A stretch of 64,000 bases of DNA, from the NCBI RefSeq assembly GCF_043678055.1, contig NZ_JBHEQA010000002.1:248001-312000 (forward strand), written 5' to 3'. Numbering within the stretch: the stretch's first letter is position 1; the number at the start of each line of letters is the position of its first letter. Positions 27,119 through 36,967 of this stretch are shown one piece after another. Position numbers and translations under genes: made by a program. Source of the stretch: Spongiimicrobium salis (lineage in GTDB: Bacteria; Bacteroidota; Bacteroidia; Flavobacteriales; Flavobacteriaceae). The notes under the pieces are model-generated. The model saw nothing but the letters and a program-made list of their open reading frames with translations, was not told where the DNA came from and did no database searches.

Positions 27119-27631
27119 ATGGAAAATAAGATACAGGATGAAATAATAGCAAATGCCTTATATCGATTCGATGAAAGTACGCGAATGATTAAGATCAGCT
27201 TAGCTTTGCTTTCCGAGGAAGAGGTTTGGCAAAAACCGAACGGGTCTTTAAATAGCGTTGCCAATTTACTGTTACATTTATGCGGTAATATTACCCAATA
27301 TGCCATTGCCTCTTTAGGGGAAAAAGAAGACCTAAGGGAGCGCGATTTGGAATTTAGCACCACTTCTGGCTATACCAAAGATCAGTTATGGCAGCAATTG
27401 GAAGCTACGGTATCAGAGGCGAAAAATGTAATAAAGGCGGCTACTACCCAACAGTTACAGAAGAAAAGGGAAGTACAAGGTTTTTATTTTTCCGGAATAG
27501 GAATACTTATGCATGTGGTAGAACATTATTCCTATCATACCGGACAAATTGCATTTTGGACGAAACTGCTAAAGGAAAAAGATTTAAGGTTTTACGATGG
27601 GATGGACCTTAGCATTAAAAATAAAGAGTAA
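27119..27631 (+). CDS. DinB-like four-helix protein embedded in the his operon
   Basis: The 170-aa product resembles the DinB/DUF1572 superfamily of metal-binding four-helix bundles. The candidate metal-binding histidines are in NLLLHLCGN (about 50-58) and VEHYSYHTGQIAFW (about 132-145). Substrates of these proteins (thiol transfer or hydrolysis) vary and cannot be predicted here. It is 7 bp after hisA and 7 bp before hisF. Confidence 0.85.
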   Translation: MENKIQDEIIANALYRFDESTRMIKISLALLSEEEVWQKPNGSLNSVANLLLHLCGNITQYAIASLGEKEDLRERDLEFSTTSGYTKDQLWQQLEATVSEAKNVIKAATTQQLQKKREVQGFYFSGIGILMHVVEHYSYHTGQIAFWTKLLKEKDLRFYDGMDLSIKNKE

Positions 27632-27638
27632 TTATAGT

Positions 27639-28394
27639 ATGTTGACAAAAAGAATCATACCCTGTTTGGATATTAAAAATGGTCGTACGGTAAAAGGCGT
27701 GAACTTTGTGGATTTACGCGATGCAGGAGATCCCGTAGAACTGGCAGCTATTTACGCAGAGACAGGAGCCGACGAACTGGTATTCCTAGATATTTCCGCC
27801 ACTGAGGAGCGTAGAAAAACCCTGGCAAATTTGGTGTTGCGTGTTGCAGAAAAGGTGAATATCCCATTCACGGTAGGAGGAGGTATTTCCTCCGTGGCGG
27901 ATGTTGATATCCTATTGCAGAATGGGGCCGATAAGGTATCTATTAACTCTTCGGCCGTTAAAAAACCAGAACTCATCAATGAACTTGTTGCCAAATTTGG
28001 TTCTCAATGTATTGTAGTGGCTATAGATGCGAAACAAATAGAAGGCGAATGGATTGTTCATTTGGTAGGGGGAAAGGTTCCTACGAGCTTAAATTTATTT
28101 GATTGGGCCAAAGAGGTGGAAGCAAGGGGGGCAGGCGAAATATTATTTACTTCAATGGACCATGATGGGACTAAAGATGGGTTTGCGAATTTGGCCTTAT
28201 CCCGACTTTCCAGAGAACTTAATATCCCAATCATAGCTTCTGGAGGAGCAGGGAATATTCAACATTTCGTAGATACTTTTGATGAAGGTAGGGCAGATGC
28301 CGCCTTGGCAGCAAGCGTTTTTCATTTTAAGGAAATCGCCATTAAAGATTTAAAAACAACATTACAGGAAAGTGGAATTCCTGTACGATTATAG
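27639..28394 (+). CDS. hisF: Imidazole glycerol phosphate synthase, cyclase subunit
   Basis: HisF closes the imidazole ring, giving IGP and AICAR. From ATG 27639 the product is 251 aa with LTKRIIPCLDIKNGRTVKG (2-20, catalytic Asp11), FTVGGGISS (about 77-85), TSMDHDGTKDGF (catalytic Asp near 130 of the second half) and ASGGAGN (about 203-209). A longer frame extends into the DinB gene but does not match the family. Confidence 0.95.
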   Translation: MLTKRIIPCLDIKNGRTVKGVNFVDLRDAGDPVELAAIYAETGADELVFLDISATEERRKTLANLVLRVAEKVNIPFTVGGGISSVADVDILLQNGADKVSINSSAVKKPELINELVAKFGSQCIVVAIDAKQIEGEWIVHLVGGKVPTSLNLFDWAKEVEARGAGEILFTSMDHDGTKDGFANLALSRLSRELNIPIIASGGAGNIQHFVDTFDEGRADAALAASVFHFKEIAIKDLKTTLQESGIPVRL

Positions 28395-28452
28395 TTGGGA
28401 GCGTTTAATAAATAAAGAAAACCCATAAGAGAGTACCTCAAAATTAAAGCAA

Positions 28453-29052
28453 ATGAAAATAGATTTCAACAAAAATAAAGATGGATTAATTCCTGCCATC
28501 ATTCAAGATGTCACTACTAAAAATGTATTGATGTTGGGGTATATGAATGAAGAAGCTTTTAATAAGACTAAAGAAAGCGGAAAAGTAACTTTTTTTAGTA
28601 GAAGTAAGCAGCGCCTGTGGACGAAAGGTGAGGAAAGTGGCAATTACCTAAACCTCGTAGCGATACAGAATGATTGCGACCATGATACCTTACTGATTTC
28701 GGTGCACCCTGTGGGGCCTACGTGTCATACGGGTAGCGATACCTGTTGGAACGGGGACAACAAACAGGATTATGGCTTTATTAGTACCCTGGAAGAAATA
28801 ATTAGGGATCGCAAGGAAAATCCTGAAAACCAAGATAGTTATGTGGCCTCCCTTTTTAGAAAGGGAATCAATAAAGTGGCCCAGAAAGTAGGGGAGGAAG
28901 CGGTTGAAGTGGTGATAGAGGCCAAAGATGACGATGAGGAATTATTTCTTGGGGAAAGCGCAGATTTGCTATTCCACTATCTTATTTTACTACAAGCCAA
29001 GGGATATACTCTAGAAGATGTAATGGCAGTTTTAAAGGGAAGACATAAATAA
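28453..29052 (+). CDS. hisIE: Bifunctional phosphoribosyl-AMP cyclohydrolase / phosphoribosyl-ATP pyrophosphatase
   Basis: The 199-aa fusion performs the second and third steps of the pathway. HisI is N-terminal (TFFSRSKQRLWTKGEESGN near 41-59, zinc/Mg ligands in NDCDHDTLL and CHTGSDTCW). HisE is C-terminal (about 112-199, KVGEEAVEVVIEAK and ESADLLFHYLILL). It closes the histidine pathway 58 bp after hisF. Confidence 0.95.
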   Translation: MKIDFNKNKDGLIPAIIQDVTTKNVLMLGYMNEEAFNKTKESGKVTFFSRSKQRLWTKGEESGNYLNLVAIQNDCDHDTLLISVHPVGPTCHTGSDTCWNGDNKQDYGFISTLEEIIRDRKENPENQDSYVASLFRKGINKVAQKVGEEAVEVVIEAKDDDEELFLGESADLLFHYLILLQAKGYTLEDVMAVLKGRHK

Positions 29053-29055
29053 AAA

Positions 29056-30192
29056 ATGACCCTGTTTTTAGATTTCTCGCTGATTACAGGAATTTTAATG
29101 ACTTTTCTGATGCTTTTTTCCTTGGTCAGAAAAAAAGAAAAGAGCAATGCCCAGCAGGTATTGTTGACTATTTTTACCCTGCTGTTTTTGGCACTGGTGT
29201 GTTATTATGGCTATTTGCATAAAATTTATGTGCTCCTGCTCAGCACGTATCTTTTTGTAGACACCTTCGATGTGCTTATTGGTCCTTTACTTTGGGTATA
29301 TGTCCGCTGCATTACCAATAGCCCTTACAATACGCTGTATAAAAATAAAATCCATTTTATTTATCCTTTAATATCCACGCTATTAATTTCAATACCTTCC
29401 ATGGTATTCATGGTTCAGGGTACTTTTGATGAGAGTATTTTAGGAACTCTAAATCCGTATTTTTCTTTTGAAATACTATATTCCTTGGGCTACACGATAG
29501 CTGCTTATACCAAACTTTTAAGTTTTCAAAAGGCGGTTAAACACAACTATTCCAATCTAGAGAACAAAGATTTAAATTGGATAAGGATTTTTTTAATAGG
29601 CATTATGGGAATCGCCCTTATCGATATATCTACTTCAATCTATGAACTGACTTTAGCAAAAGAGCTTTCGTGGAATATAGGATATCTTACCGTCCTTCCA
29701 GGGATACTTTTGTTGATTTATTTGGGCTATTATGGTATTTCCCAAGCCACTATTTTAGTGCCAGATTTTTTACTGAACCAATCGCATGCCTCGAAAACTT
29801 CTGAAAACCAATTTGCCCCCACCATTTCCAAGAAATATGAATATGATGCAGAGGAAATGAAGCAGTTGAAATTACAATTGTCTGCGCTGATGGAGCAACA
29901 AAAGCCCTATCTTATGGAGGATCTGACCCTAAGCCATCTTGCTAAAATGCTTTCTACCTCGGACAAAAAACTATCTACATTGCTTAATCAACATATGAAA
30001 ATTTCTTTTTATGACTATGTAAATGGGTTTAGGGTCCAAGCGGTAAAGAATAGATTGAAAGAGAATTGGGATAGCACGTATACACTTTTGGGAATCGCCT
30101 ACGATTGTGGGTTTAAATCCAAAAGCAGTTTCAATAGAATCTTCAAAAAGAACACAGGGCTATCCCCTTCAGCCTATAAAAAAAAGGAATAA
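29056..30192 (+). CDS. Membrane-bound AraC family regulator
   Basis: The 378-aa product has about seven N-terminal membrane helices (residues 1-230) and a C-terminal AraC double helix-turn-helix (about 280-378, ending in the GFKSKSSFNRIFKKNTGLSPSAYKK signature region). Such 7TM-AraC proteins sense signals at the membrane and control transcription directly. It starts 3 bp after hisIE, so it is probably a passenger on the his transcript; no target is evident. Confidence 0.88.
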   Translation: MTLFLDFSLITGILMTFLMLFSLVRKKEKSNAQQVLLTIFTLLFLALVCYYGYLHKIYVLLLSTYLFVDTFDVLIGPLLWVYVRCITNSPYNTLYKNKIHFIYPLISTLLISIPSMVFMVQGTFDESILGTLNPYFSFEILYSLGYTIAAYTKLLSFQKAVKHNYSNLENKDLNWIRIFLIGIMGIALIDISTSIYELTLAKELSWNIGYLTVLPGILLLIYLGYYGISQATILVPDFLLNQSHASKTSENQFAPTISKKYEYDAEEMKQLKLQLSALMEQQKPYLMEDLTLSHLAKMLSTSDKKLSTLLNQHMKISFYDYVNGFRVQAVKNRLKENWDSTYTLLGIAYDCGFKSKSSFNRIFKKNTGLSPSAYKKKE

Positions 30193-30273
30193 GAGGTGCC
30201 AATGCTTCAATTGGGGCGATTTGAGCATATACAATGTGTTGTTTTACACTCAAATCAATACAATTTTGAGCAA

Positions 30274-31083
30274 ATGAAACCAAAATCAAATACAACGATT
30301 GGTAAGACGACTTTTTATCTGAACATTGGCCTTTTTATGATTTGCCTCCTGACCCTAATAGGGTTGCGGGAATACGGTATTCAAACCCTTCAAGAGAATG
30401 GCGATTTTACCTATGATTCCCATACCTATCTACGCTTAACGGCCAATATTTTAATTATCATTCTGGCATTGGCCTTTATGAAAATTAACAAACTCTTTAC
30501 ATGGGCAGGATGGGGCTTTGGTAAAATTGAGAAAGGATATCTCTTAATTTTTCCATTACTATATCTTCCTTTGATCAATTATCTGTTTATGGACGATGTA
30601 GATACAAAGGTTTTATTCCCTCACATCCTGCTATTACTGGGGTACTGTATATCTATTGGGTTTTCAGAGGAACTGGCGTTACGTGCTGTTTTGCAGTCGT
30701 ATATCATTAAATACCTAAAGAAAGACAAAAAAAGAGTCCTCTACGGGGTTTTTGGTGCCGCTTTTTTCTTTGCCATCTTACACCTGATTAAATTTGATAA
30801 GGGGGTGTATGGAGAAATGGCACAACTCCTATTTGCGTTCTTTATTGGAAGTATGTTTGGGATGCTCTTACTAGTGACAAAAAGACTATATCCACTGATT
30901 GTGATACACGCTATAATAGATTTTGTGGCTAAACTGGATAATGCAGGAATTCCAATAGATGGTAATGGTGCAGAACCTACTTCCTTGATTAGCGCCCTTG
31001 CCAGTGTAGTATTGACGCTCCCTTGTATGTTATACGCTTGGTTTCTTTATAAGAAGTATAAGGCGATGCCTTCTGGAAATTAG
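30274..31083 (+). CDS. CPBP family intramembrane metalloprotease
   Basis: From ATG 30274 the product is 269 aa with about seven membrane helices and the three CPBP (Abi/Rce1) motifs: EExxxR in SEELALRAVLQ (about 131-141), FxxxH in FFAILHL (about 168-174), and HxxxD in HAIIDF (about 220-225). The frame extends upstream to a GTG at 30196, but that part is hydrophilic and does not fit. The substrate is unknown. Confidence 0.82.
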   Translation: MKPKSNTTIGKTTFYLNIGLFMICLLTLIGLREYGIQTLQENGDFTYDSHTYLRLTANILIIILALAFMKINKLFTWAGWGFGKIEKGYLLIFPLLYLPLINYLFMDDVDTKVLFPHILLLLGYCISIGFSEELALRAVLQSYIIKYLKKDKKRVLYGVFGAAFFFAILHLIKFDKGVYGEMAQLLFAFFIGSMFGMLLLVTKRLYPLIVIHAIIDFVAKLDNAGIPIDGNGAEPTSLISALASVVLTLPCMLYAWFLYKKYKAMPSGN

Positions 31084-31103
31084 TCGCGCTGTTCATTCCT
31101 GGG

Positions 31104-31922
31104 TCACCACCAAACAATAAAGAATTTCTTAAAAACAGTTGCAGATTGCTTTTGCCACAATAACACGGCCTTTTTTTGAGACATATAGTGTTCCAAAGAG
31201 GCGAGAGCCTCGTTATATGCAACCCAAGCTACAGATTTGTGCGGAGGGAGCACTCGTTCTCTTTTGGATGGAAAGTAGTAGTCATACCTAACAAAATCCC
31301 TTTTTTTGAATACGGAAATGGACATCCATTCCCCTACAATGCATGCAGGGTTCAAAGGAGCAATGGAAGGAAGTTTGGAGGTGGCATAAGGAACAAACAA
31401 TTGCGCTTTAAAACAGACGTGATGCTGTAGGTTGGCCCTATCTTCGATCAGATGTTCTTTGAGTATCGCTTGGGCTTCCGGACCATCCACTAAAGGAAAC
31501 TGCTTCTCTTGTATTTTTTCTAATTTTTTATGGAATAGATCTACACGATTAGCTCCGGATAAGTGTTTCACAACTTGACCAAGAGAAGTGTCTATGATGT
31601 AAAACTTATAGGTGAGCTCCACATGAATAAGTTCAAGGGTGCTCGTTCTCCTCAAGAGGAAATCAATTTCCCCTAAAGTGGTTTTATTTCTTCTGATGGG
31701 GATATTATGAAGCAGTATTTCATAAGAAGCATCATAACGTAAAAGTTGCTGAAAAACATGCTCTATCTGATGACCAAGACGAATGTTCCCAGGAATAGGA
31801 GTGGGTTTAAACTGTGCCAAGTCTAGTGTCGGAAACGCAAACTGTTGCATTTTAAACTGCACCCCTTCCCATAAAGGAGGAGTTTCCATAAAAGCTTTAT
31901 AAAATGCTAGATCATCTTGCAT
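31104..31922 (-). CDS. DUF1853 family protein
   Basis: The 272-aa product matches the DUF1853 family: RLGHQIEHVFQQLL (about 48-61), IRRNKTTLGEIDFLL (about 76-90), HVELTYKFYI (about 99-108). The Glu/Asp...E-L-x-x-K arrangement resembles a PD-(D/E)XK nuclease core, but activity is not established. It is convergent with the CPBP gene. Confidence 0.8.
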   Translation of the reverse strand: MQDDLAFYKAFMETPPLWEGVQFKMQQFAFPTLDLAQFKPTPIPGNIRLGHQIEHVFQQLLRYDASYEILLHNIPIRRNKTTLGEIDFLLRRTSTLELIHVELTYKFYIIDTSLGQVVKHLSGANRVDLFHKKLEKIQEKQFPLVDGPEAQAILKEHLIEDRANLQHHVCFKAQLFVPYATSKLPSIAPLNPACIVGEWMSISVFKKRDFVRYDYYFPSKRERVLPPHKSVAWVAYNEALASLEHYMSQKKAVLLWQKQSATVFKKFFIVWW

Positions 31923-32008
31923 ACTGCAGCGAATTTAGGGATAACCGTTAAGTTTTCATTAATAAGATATCACCGTTCTTAGAAATGTGTTATTTTTATA
32001 GTATGGCT

Positions 32009-33145
32009 ATGAATACTAGGAAAGGCTTTCGTTTCTCATCATATGAAGCACCAGAGCAATCGCCCTTCGAAAAACTTTTTGAGATTTTTAAAGAACTCAT
32101 TACCCATACTTCCGGGGATGTTGACGAAGCGTTGGATTGGTTGAGGGAATTGGATAAGGAATATGAACTTACCGATGAGAATTATACCATTGAAGATTTT
32201 ATTGAAGATCTAAAGGCAAAGGGATTCTTGCGCGAAGAATTTAAGGATGGCGATGGGGAAGGTGCAGGAGATGGAAACGGAGATTTGGCCATTACAGCTA
32301 AAATGGAGCGCATTATTCGTCAACAAGCTTTAGATCAGATCTTTGGAAAACTAAAGCGAAGTGGTTCAGGAAATCACAAGACGGGAAAATCGGGTCGAGG
32401 AGATGAACATACTGGAGAGTTCAGGGCATATCGCTATGGTGATGGCTTGGAGCATATTTCAATGACGGAAAGTTTGCGAAATGCACAAATCAATCATGGC
32501 TTGGATAGCTTTTCTTTAAGTGAAGAGGATTTGGTGGTTGAAGATACCCAACATAAGGCGCAAATGAGTACAGTGCTGATGATCGATATAAGTCATAGTA
32601 TGATTTTGTATGGGGAGGACCGTATTACCCCCGCTAAAAAAGTTGCCATGGCATTGGCAGAATTGATTACGACCAGATATCCCAAAGATACGTTGGATGT
32701 ATTGGTTTTTGGAAATGATGCTTGGCCCATTCAAATCAAAGACCTTCCCTATCTTAAAGTAGGACCATATCATACCAATACTGTTGCCGGCTTGCAATTA
32801 GCGATGGATATCCTGCGAAGAAAACGAAACACCAATAAGCAGATTTTCATGATTACTGATGGAAAGCCAAGTTGTTTGCGCCTGCCCGACGGGAATTATT
32901 ATAAAAATAGTGTAGGCTTGGACGACTACATTGTAGAGAAATGTTATAATATGGCAAGGCAGGCAAGAAAACTACATATCCCCATTACAACTTTTATGAT
33001 TGCCCAAGACTCCTATTTGATGCAATTTGTGCGGCACTTTACGGAAGCAAATAAAGGGAAAGCATTTTACACAGGACTCAAAGGCTTAGGGGAAATGATT
33101 TTTGAAGATTACGAACAAAATAGAAGAAAAAGACTGAAAGGCTGA
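32009..33145 (+). CDS. vWA domain protein, partner of MoxR-type ATPase
   Basis: The product is about 378 aa from ATG 32009 (other in-frame ATGs at 32003 and 31985). It has a helical N-terminus, an acidic Gly-rich linker (about 80-95), and a C-terminal vWA domain with an intact MIDAS: DISHS in VLMIDISHSMILYG (about 193-206), MITDGKPS (about 287-294). It sits 58 bp before an AAA+ ATPase of the MoxR/ChlI class. MoxR-vWA pairs usually act together as chaperones or metal-insertion machines; the client here is unknown. Confidence 0.85.
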   Translation: MNTRKGFRFSSYEAPEQSPFEKLFEIFKELITHTSGDVDEALDWLRELDKEYELTDENYTIEDFIEDLKAKGFLREEFKDGDGEGAGDGNGDLAITAKMERIIRQQALDQIFGKLKRSGSGNHKTGKSGRGDEHTGEFRAYRYGDGLEHISMTESLRNAQINHGLDSFSLSEEDLVVEDTQHKAQMSTVLMIDISHSMILYGEDRITPAKKVAMALAELITTRYPKDTLDVLVFGNDAWPIQIKDLPYLKVGPYHTNTVAGLQLAMDILRRKRNTNKQIFMITDGKPSCLRLPDGNYYKNSVGLDDYIVEKCYNMARQARKLHIPITTFMIAQDSYLMQFVRHFTEANKGKAFYTGLKGLGEMIFEDYEQNRRKRLKG

Positions 33146-33203
33146 TCAATTCCCTTAGATAAATGGCATTGATCAACTATAGAAATCAAAATAAAAAACG
33201 ACT

Positions 33204-34667
33204 TTGGATTATAAGAACATTACGAATTTAGGAGCACTTAAGGCTTCTGGATATAGCGGAAAAGGAATTAAAGATGAATTACGGGATAATCTTATAAAGC
33301 GGATTCAGCATAAGGAAGAAACTTTTGATGGGGTTTGGGGATACGAAAATTCAGTGATCCCTGAATTAGAGCGCGCCATACTTTCCAGGCACAATATTAA
33401 TTTATTGGGATTGAGAGGACAGGCGAAGACGCGTTTGGCCCGACTCATGGTAAATTTGTTGGATGAGTGGATTCCAGTGGTGGAAGGATCAGAAATCAAT
33501 GATGACCCCTTAAAGCCCATGTCGCGTTATGCGTTGGAGTTAATCGAAGAAAAAGGAGATGATACTCCCATCTCTTGGTTGCATCGGGAGGAACGTTTTT
33601 TTGAAAAATTAGCGACTCCAGATGTTACAGTAGCAGACCTTATAGGTGATGTAGATCCAATCAAGGCTGCTAATTTAAAACTCTCTTATGCCGATGATAG
33701 GGTAATTCACTTTGGGATGATTCCCAGAGCAAATAGGTGCATATTTGTAATTAATGAACTCCCAGATTTGCAGGCAAGAATCCAAGTTTCCCTTTTCAAT
33801 ATCCTTCAGGAAGGAGACATCCAAATCAGAGGCTTTAAACTGCGATTGCCACTAGATCTACAGTTTATTTTTACCGCGAATCCTGAGGATTATACCAATA
33901 GAGGAAGTATTGTTACCCCACTTAAAGACCGTATAGGTTCGCAGATACTTACCCATTACCCGGAGAGCGTTGAGATTGCCAGAAAAATCACGGAACAAGA
34001 AGCAACTTTGGATGAACGACAATCCAATGCCATTCATGTTCCACATATCGCAAAAGATGTTTTGGAGCAAATAAGTTTTGAGGCTAGGGAAAGCGAATAT
34101 GTCGATGCAAAAAGTGGTGTCAGTGCTAGAATGAGTATTACGGCTTTTGAAAATCTATTGAGCACCGCCGAACGACGATCCTTAAAAAATGGAGATGCCC
34201 AAACCAAAGTACGTCTAAGTGATTTTATGGGCGTAATTCCTTCTATTACAGGTAAGATTGAATTGGTTTATGAGGGAGAACAAGAAGGTGCGGGGGGAGT
34301 TGCGGCTATACTCGTTGAAGATGCGATAAAAACCTTGTTTCCATCATATTTCCCCAAAATAGAGAAGTTGCAGCATAGAGATACGGAAACGGCCTATGAC
34401 GAATTGATCAACTGGTTTTTTGAAGGACAGGGATTGGAATTGTTGGATAGTACAACGGATAAGGATTATGAAGAAAGATTGAATAGCATTCCGGCCCTAA
34501 ACGACTTGATCGACACCTACATTACCAATGTTCCGAAAGAGGATATTTACTTTTTTAAGGAGTTGCTCCTTTGGGGCCTAGTAGCACATAAAAAATTGAA
34601 CAAACAACGGTTTGTGGAAGGATATCGGTTTAAGGATCCGTACGGAAATTTTATTAGCGGATTATAA
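33204..34667 (+). CDS. MoxR/magnesium-chelatase-like AAA+ ATPase
   Basis: The 487-aa product has a Walker A-type GLRGQAKT (about 70-77), a Walker B-like CIFVINELPDL (about 177-187), the FTANPEDYTNRGSIVTPLKDRIG sensor/arginine-finger region (split over about 224-246), and a C-terminal lid. TTG at 33204 is the only possible start near the conserved N-terminus, because an in-frame TAA lies 12 nt upstream and no ATG lies between. It is paired with the vWA gene just before it. Confidence 0.87.
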   Translation: MDYKNITNLGALKASGYSGKGIKDELRDNLIKRIQHKEETFDGVWGYENSVIPELERAILSRHNINLLGLRGQAKTRLARLMVNLLDEWIPVVEGSEINDDPLKPMSRYALELIEEKGDDTPISWLHREERFFEKLATPDVTVADLIGDVDPIKAANLKLSYADDRVIHFGMIPRANRCIFVINELPDLQARIQVSLFNILQEGDIQIRGFKLRLPLDLQFIFTANPEDYTNRGSIVTPLKDRIGSQILTHYPESVEIARKITEQEATLDERQSNAIHVPHIAKDVLEQISFEARESEYVDAKSGVSARMSITAFENLLSTAERRSLKNGDAQTKVRLSDFMGVIPSITGKIELVYEGEQEGAGGVAAILVEDAIKTLFPSYFPKIEKLQHRDTETAYDELINWFFEGQGLELLDSTTDKDYEERLNSIPALNDLIDTYITNVPKEDIYFFKELLLWGLVAHKKLNKQRFVEGYRFKDPYGNFISGL

Positions 34668-34684
34668 ACCCAAATACGTTACAA

Positions 34685-34730
34685 AAAAACAAAGGCCCGT
34701 TGTGCAAATTGCCAACGGGCCTTCTCATTT
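34685..34730. terminator. Bidirectional terminator between convergent AAA+ and kinase genes
   Basis: AAGGCCCGTTG (34692-34702) pairs with CAACGGGCCTT (34713-34723). An A-run to the left (34684-34689) gives a U-tract for the minus-strand kinase transcript; the right side (CTCATTTTC) is weaker for the plus strand. Confidence 0.8.
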
Positions 34731-34749
34731 TCATAGCAATTTTCCTCGT

Positions 34750-36240
34750 TTAAGCCTGATAGGCCGGGAGATTGAAAATGAATGAGCTACCTTCTTTTGG
34801 GCGACTCAAAACCGTAATAGTAGTATCATGCAGGTCCATGATTTTCTTTACGATGGCCAATCCCAATCCATGACCGTTCTTTTTGGTGCTGTTATCCACT
34901 TGTTTATAGCGGTCAAAAATATAAGGTTGTTCACTGATTGGAATTCCTGTACCGGTATCCGTAATGTTAATTTCAATATTTTGATCCAGGCGCTTTATGG
35001 ACAAGGTGACTTGCCCGTGGGGCTGTGTATATTTTATGGCGTTCTCTATAAGATTTTGCAAAGCTCGTTCTACAAGACCCACATCGGCAAAAACCATACT
35101 ATTCTCCTGAGGATTGTCCAATTGCAATTCAATCTGTTTCTGTTTGGCAATTACATTGAATTTGGCAATAAGATCATGGGATAACTCTGTAATTGAGAAA
35201 GGTTCTTTAATGGGGGTAACCTGCTCAGCCTCCAATTTGGAATATTCAAACAATTGATTGATCAAATTGGAAAGTTTGTCAATATTGTCATTCGTAATCT
35301 GTAGATACTCCTCTTTTTCAGATTCGGTAAGCGTCTCCTTCTTTATTTGTAGTGTTTCAACATAGCCTTTAAGTATTGCCAAAGGTGTTCTTAAGTCGTG
35401 AGATACATTGGCAATAAGTTCGCGACGCAGGGAATCTACCGATTTCATTTTGTCGATATTCTCTACAATGGTATCGGCCATATTGTTAAATGCCTGCGCA
35501 AAAGTATGAATATCTGATTTTTCGGGATTTTTAATGCGTACATCCAGATCCCCTTCTTCAAATCTTCGTACAATTTTTGTAATGGACCGCAAGTTTTTTG
35601 TCAAAAACCAAATACTTAATAATCCGATCAAAGCCGCAAAAATCATGGTAAGCACCGTTGCTCCGATACCCAATTTAAAGAAGTATTGCCCCAATAGATT
35701 GGAACTAATGTTTTGAAAGCGTTCCCCGGCCAGTATAATATAGATATAGCCCTCACGGTCATCCTTTTCAAAATGTGCTGCAGAAAAAATCTTTTTTTCT
35801 CCAAATATTCTAGGATCATCCCCTAAAACATAGGCATTCTTATTGGAAATAAAAGTTTTTACGGCATTTAGGTCTACCTTGCCTTCTGGAGTATTTCCGT
35901 CTTCATCCAAAACCACAGAATACAAAATTTCTCCACTAATATCCAATAGATATACCTCAATACTTCTATTTACGGCCATCATATCGTGCATGACATCACC
36001 AAACAAAGCCTTATTGACACTGCCATCTTCTAAAAATGGAGAATCGGATTTAAATTTCTCTTCAATTAAGTGATTTGCCAAATTGGCATTTAGACGTTGT
36101 GCCGTAGCTTGACTGTGCTTATTGGCAAAATAGACAGAAACAAAAACGTAGGAAGCCCCCATCAAGAGGATAATGAATATAAAGGCTAGCCACATTTTTT
36201 TGATCAGCCTTGGTGTCAATGTTTTTTCCGAACCCGTCAT
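34750..36240 (-). CDS. Sensor histidine kinase (HAMP, HisKA, HATPase)
   Basis: The 496-aa product has a membrane helix (about 15-35), a periplasmic sensor domain (36-175), a second helix (about 187-212), and HAMP (about 212-265). HisKA follows with the phospho-His in ELIANVSHDLRTPLAILKG (near 278) and HATPase_c with N box (NLIENAIKYT), DTGTGI and GHGLGLAIVKKI. It overlaps the response regulator by four bases (ATGA) and is translated after it. The signal is unknown. Confidence 0.92.
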   Translation of the reverse strand: MTGSEKTLTPRLIKKMWLAFIFIILLMGASYVFVSVYFANKHSQATAQRLNANLANHLIEEKFKSDSPFLEDGSVNKALFGDVMHDMMAVNRSIEVYLLDISGEILYSVVLDEDGNTPEGKVDLNAVKTFISNKNAYVLGDDPRIFGEKKIFSAAHFEKDDREGYIYIILAGERFQNISSNLLGQYFFKLGIGATVLTMIFAALIGLLSIWFLTKNLRSITKIVRRFEEGDLDVRIKNPEKSDIHTFAQAFNNMADTIVENIDKMKSVDSLRRELIANVSHDLRTPLAILKGYVETLQIKKETLTESEKEEYLQITNDNIDKLSNLINQLFEYSKLEAEQVTPIKEPFSITELSHDLIAKFNVIAKQKQIELQLDNPQENSMVFADVGLVERALQNLIENAIKYTQPHGQVTLSIKRLDQNIEINITDTGTGIPISEQPYIFDRYKQVDNSTKKNGHGLGLAIVKKIMDLHDTTITVLSRPKEGSSFIFNLPAYQA

Positions 36241-36935
36241 AAGGTAATATCTTCATTAAATTTATAGCCTACTCCCCAAGTGGTCAAAATATAATTTGGA
36301 TTGGCCATGTCTGACTCAATTTTGGCACGTAACCTATTAATATGTGAGTTTACGGTATGTTCGTATCCTTCAAAATTATATCCCCAGATAATATTCAATA
36401 ATTCAGATCGGGAATAATTTCGGCCAGGATTGGATGCCATAAGAACCAATATTTCAAACTCCTTAGGAGATAATTCTATTTTCTTATTGTCCAAAAGGAC
36501 TTTTCTTTTGTCAATATCAATGTGCAAATTTTCAAAATCAAGAACAGAAGTTTTCTTTTCTTCCTGCCCCACCGTATCAAATCTGCGCATTACAGCTTTT
36601 ATTCGGGCTAATAACTCCCGTATGCTGAAGGGTTTTGTAATATAGTCGTCAGCGCCTATTTCTAAACCTAACACCCGATCAATTTCCTCAGATTTGGCCG
36701 TCAACATAATAACAGGCGTATTTTTTTTTGAGCGTAATTGTTTACAGACCTCTACACCATCCATAGAAGGTAAATTAAGATCTAGTAGCACAAGGTCGTA
36801 GTCATTCTTTAAGGCCATATTTAAGCCTTCCTCTCCATCCATTGCCTTATTGGTGCTATAGATGGTACTGGTAAGATGTATTTCCAAAAGTCTTATGATT
36901 TCCGGATCATCTTCAATAATGAGTATATTTTTCAT
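36237..36935 (-). CDS. OmpR/PhoB family response regulator
   Basis: From ATG 36935 the product is 232 aa: receiver domain (IIEDD at 5-9, phospho-acceptor Asp in DLVLLDLNLPSMDG near 52, Lys in YITKPFS near 101) and a C-terminal winged helix (about 130-230, ending NPNYILTTWGVGYKF). A 57-codon upstream extension of the frame is rejected because it covers AT-rich promoter DNA and does not match the family. It is the partner of the overlapping kinase. Confidence 0.92.
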   Translation of the reverse strand: MKNILIIEDDPEIIRLLEIHLTSTIYSTNKAMDGEEGLNMALKNDYDLVLLDLNLPSMDGVEVCKQLRSKKNTPVIMLTAKSEEIDRVLGLEIGADDYITKPFSIRELLARIKAVMRRFDTVGQEEKKTSVLDFENLHIDIDKRKVLLDNKKIELSPKEFEILVLMASNPGRNYSRSELLNIIWGYNFEGYEHTVNSHINRLRAKIESDMANPNYILTTWGVGYKFNEDITL

Positions 36936-36967
36936 GATAATAACAGTACGAATGAAATTAAATAATA

